The notes under the pieces are model-generated. The model saw only the letters and a list, made by a program, of their open reading frames with translations. It was not told the DNA's origin and searched no databases. A DNA stretch of 32,187 nucleotides, taken from contig NZ_AEWF01000013.1 of the NCBI RefSeq assembly GCF_000190415.1, positions 1 to 32,187 on the forward strand, in the 5' to 3' direction. The translations under genes were made by a program, and so were the position numbers. The stretch is from Candidatus Odyssella thessalonicensis L13. Lineage in GTDB: Bacteria > Pseudomonadota > Alphaproteobacteria > Paracaedibacterales > Paracaedibacteraceae. Of the stretch, positions 31,129 through 32,187 are shown in pieces. Positions within the stretch are counted from its first letter, which is position 1, and each line of letters starts with the position of its first letter.

Positions 31129-32181
31129 TAAATAGGAGATAGGCTGCAATAGATTTGGTGGTCTAAATTTATGAAGAAGCAGAATAGCAAATTTTCAAAC
31201 AAAAAGATTTCTTATAAAGTAACAAACTGGCGTGAGTATAATAAGGCTTTGAAGCAAAGAGGATCTTTAACCGTTTGGTTAAGTGAAGATCTTGACGAAA
31301 GCTGGTTAGCTCCTTCAACAGAAGAACGAAAACGGGGACGGCCTTTAGTTTACTCTCAGACTTGTATTAATCTCCTCCTAACTTTTCGTCATTTATTCAA
31401 GTTAGCTTTAAGGCAAGTGATAGGTTTGATTGAATCGTTATTTACTCTTTCAGGAAAGATATTGCCTGTACCAGAATTCAGCCGTTTATCAAAAAGAGCA
31501 GCCCAAGCCTTATCTTGTCTTCGTTTACCTTCTTTAAATGAACCGACTCATTTAGTTATTGATTCAACAGGCTTGAAAGTATTTGGTGAAAAAGAATGGT
31601 TAGAAACGAAACATGGCAAGCAATACAACCGCAAGGTTTGGCGTAAGTTGCACATTGGTGTGGAAGAAGGAGGGGACATTACTGCTCGAGTTTTGACGGA
31701 CCATCATACAGATGATAGAGCTTGTGTGCCTTCTTTGATAGATCAAAGCAATGCTTCTTATATGACAGATTGTCTAGCAGATGGGGGCTATGATAGTCAT
31801 CAAATTTATGAATTTTTAGAAGGTCAAGCTATCAAACCGTTTATTCCGCCACCAAGCCAAGCTGTCGTGCGTTCTAAAACAAATCCATCTACGAGAGATC
31901 AAACCGTAAAATACATTAAAGAAAAAGGCTATTGGGCTTGGTATTACAAGAATAACTTTGGCCGCAGAAACAAAGTTGAAAATACCTTTTACCGTTTAAA
32001 AACGATCTTTGGGCGTAAATTATCTTCAAGAATTTTACCAAATCAAGATGCTGAATCTCATTTAGTTTGTTGTATGCTCAATAAAATGACAAGTCTGGGT
32101 ATGCCTAAATCTGTTAAAGCTTGTTAAAAATAATTTGGTTAGGATATTTCTGACATCTTAATCCATTTAAGCAACAATGCC
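31099..32181 (+). mobile_element. IS5-family (IS903-like) insertion sequence
   Basis: The element is about 1.08 kb with one transposase gene. The left end is placed at 31099, where homology to the immunity gene stops, and begins CACTTTGTTGCCAAAATACC. The right end, read inward on the other strand from 32181, is GGCATTGTTGCTTAAATGG. The two share TTGTTGC and A/T-rich flanks, and both resemble the IS903 terminal repeat as I remember it (GGCTTTGTTGAATAAATC). No target duplication could be confirmed: the left flank ends ATTGCCGAT and only six bases (ATGACC) remain to the right before the window ends. Confidence 0.7.
31171..32127 (+). CDS. IS5-family DDE transposase
   Basis: The 318-residue transposase appears intact. 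It begins with the IS903-group pattern N-W-R-E-Y-N-K-A-L-K-Q-R-G-S-L-T-V-W-L (19-37) and has the DDE triad: D131 in L-V-I-D-S-T-G-L-K, D204 in L-A-D-G-G-Y-D-S, and E270 in R-R-N-K-V-E-N-T-F-Y-R-L-K, with the usual R and K after E. It catalyses excision and insertion of the element. No frameshift or internal stop is present, so the copy may be active. It is the most probable cause of the truncation of the orphan immunity gene. Confidence 0.92.
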   Translation: MKKQNSKFSNKKISYKVTNWREYNKALKQRGSLTVWLSEDLDESWLAPSTEERKRGRPLVYSQTCINLLLTFRHLFKLALRQVIGLIESLFTLSGKILPVPEFSRLSKRAAQALSCLRLPSLNEPTHLVIDSTGLKVFGEKEWLETKHGKQYNRKVWRKLHIGVEEGGDITARVLTDHHTDDRACVPSLIDQSNASYMTDCLADGGYDSHQIYEFLEGQAIKPFIPPPSQAVVRSKTNPSTRDQTVKYIKEKGYWAWYYKNNFGRRNKVENTFYRLKTIFGRKLSSRILPNQDAESHLVCCMLNKMTSLGMPKSVKAC

Positions 32182-32187
32182 ATGACC

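Overview
The window looks like a piece of a plasmid or an integrated conjugative region from an AT-rich, host-associated alphaproteobacterium, most likely a Holosporales or Rickettsiales-type intracellular symbiont. This is inferred from eukaryote-like effector genes (Sel1 repeats, an F-box), Ti/RAGE-type transfer genes (TraA, with TraC- and TraD-like genes), many decaying genes and low G+C. No replication gene, rRNA, tRNA or CRISPR array is visible, so plasmid versus chromosome cannot be decided.

Left part (1-7760): the tail of a Sel1-repeat gene that appears frameshifted, a ProQ/FinO RNA chaperone, a umuDC translesion synthesis pair, a large probably exported protein with a degenerate deaminase-like zinc motif, a WGR-domain pseudogene, an exported single-HKD phospholipase D-family nuclease, and a Fic-family pseudogene whose catalytic motif has been lost.

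Middle part (7960-17530): an 856-residue exported protein joining an F-box-like motif to 14 Sel1 repeats, three different lipoproteins, a receiver domain fused to a hydrophobic tail whose start overlaps the stop of an XRE regulator by ATGA, and an unknown protein. All of these are on the minus strand. They are followed by an AT-rich spacer of about 1 kb with several long inverted repeats and a 22-codon ORF that has its own promoter and ribosome binding site. A LysR regulator and a small exported Cys-containing protein complete the section.

Right part (17636-32187): a transfer module with traC/traD-like genes pointing left, an oriT-like intergenic region, and traA (relaxase plus helicase) pointing right with a membrane coiled-coil gene. 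By eye it is clearly richer in G+C than the left half. It is followed by a 2488-residue filamentous-haemagglutinin/CdiA-like polymorphic toxin (FHA-like repeats, DUF637-like region, VENN motif, C-terminal toxin resembling Ntox28). An immunity-type gene overlaps its end by 11 nt. Immediately downstream lies the stump of a second toxin/immunity cassette with the same 11-nt overlap, cut by an IS5-family (IS903-like) insertion sequence at the point where homology ends.

The best candidate for an unusual system is this toxin locus: an FHA/CdiA-like giant protein with no recognisable TPS secretion domain and no TpsB partner in view, carried next to conjugation genes, with a remnant orphan cassette. 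The F-box/Sel1 protein, the receiver-hydrophobic-tail/XRE/lipoprotein cluster and the HGD...CxxC protein are the next most interesting items.
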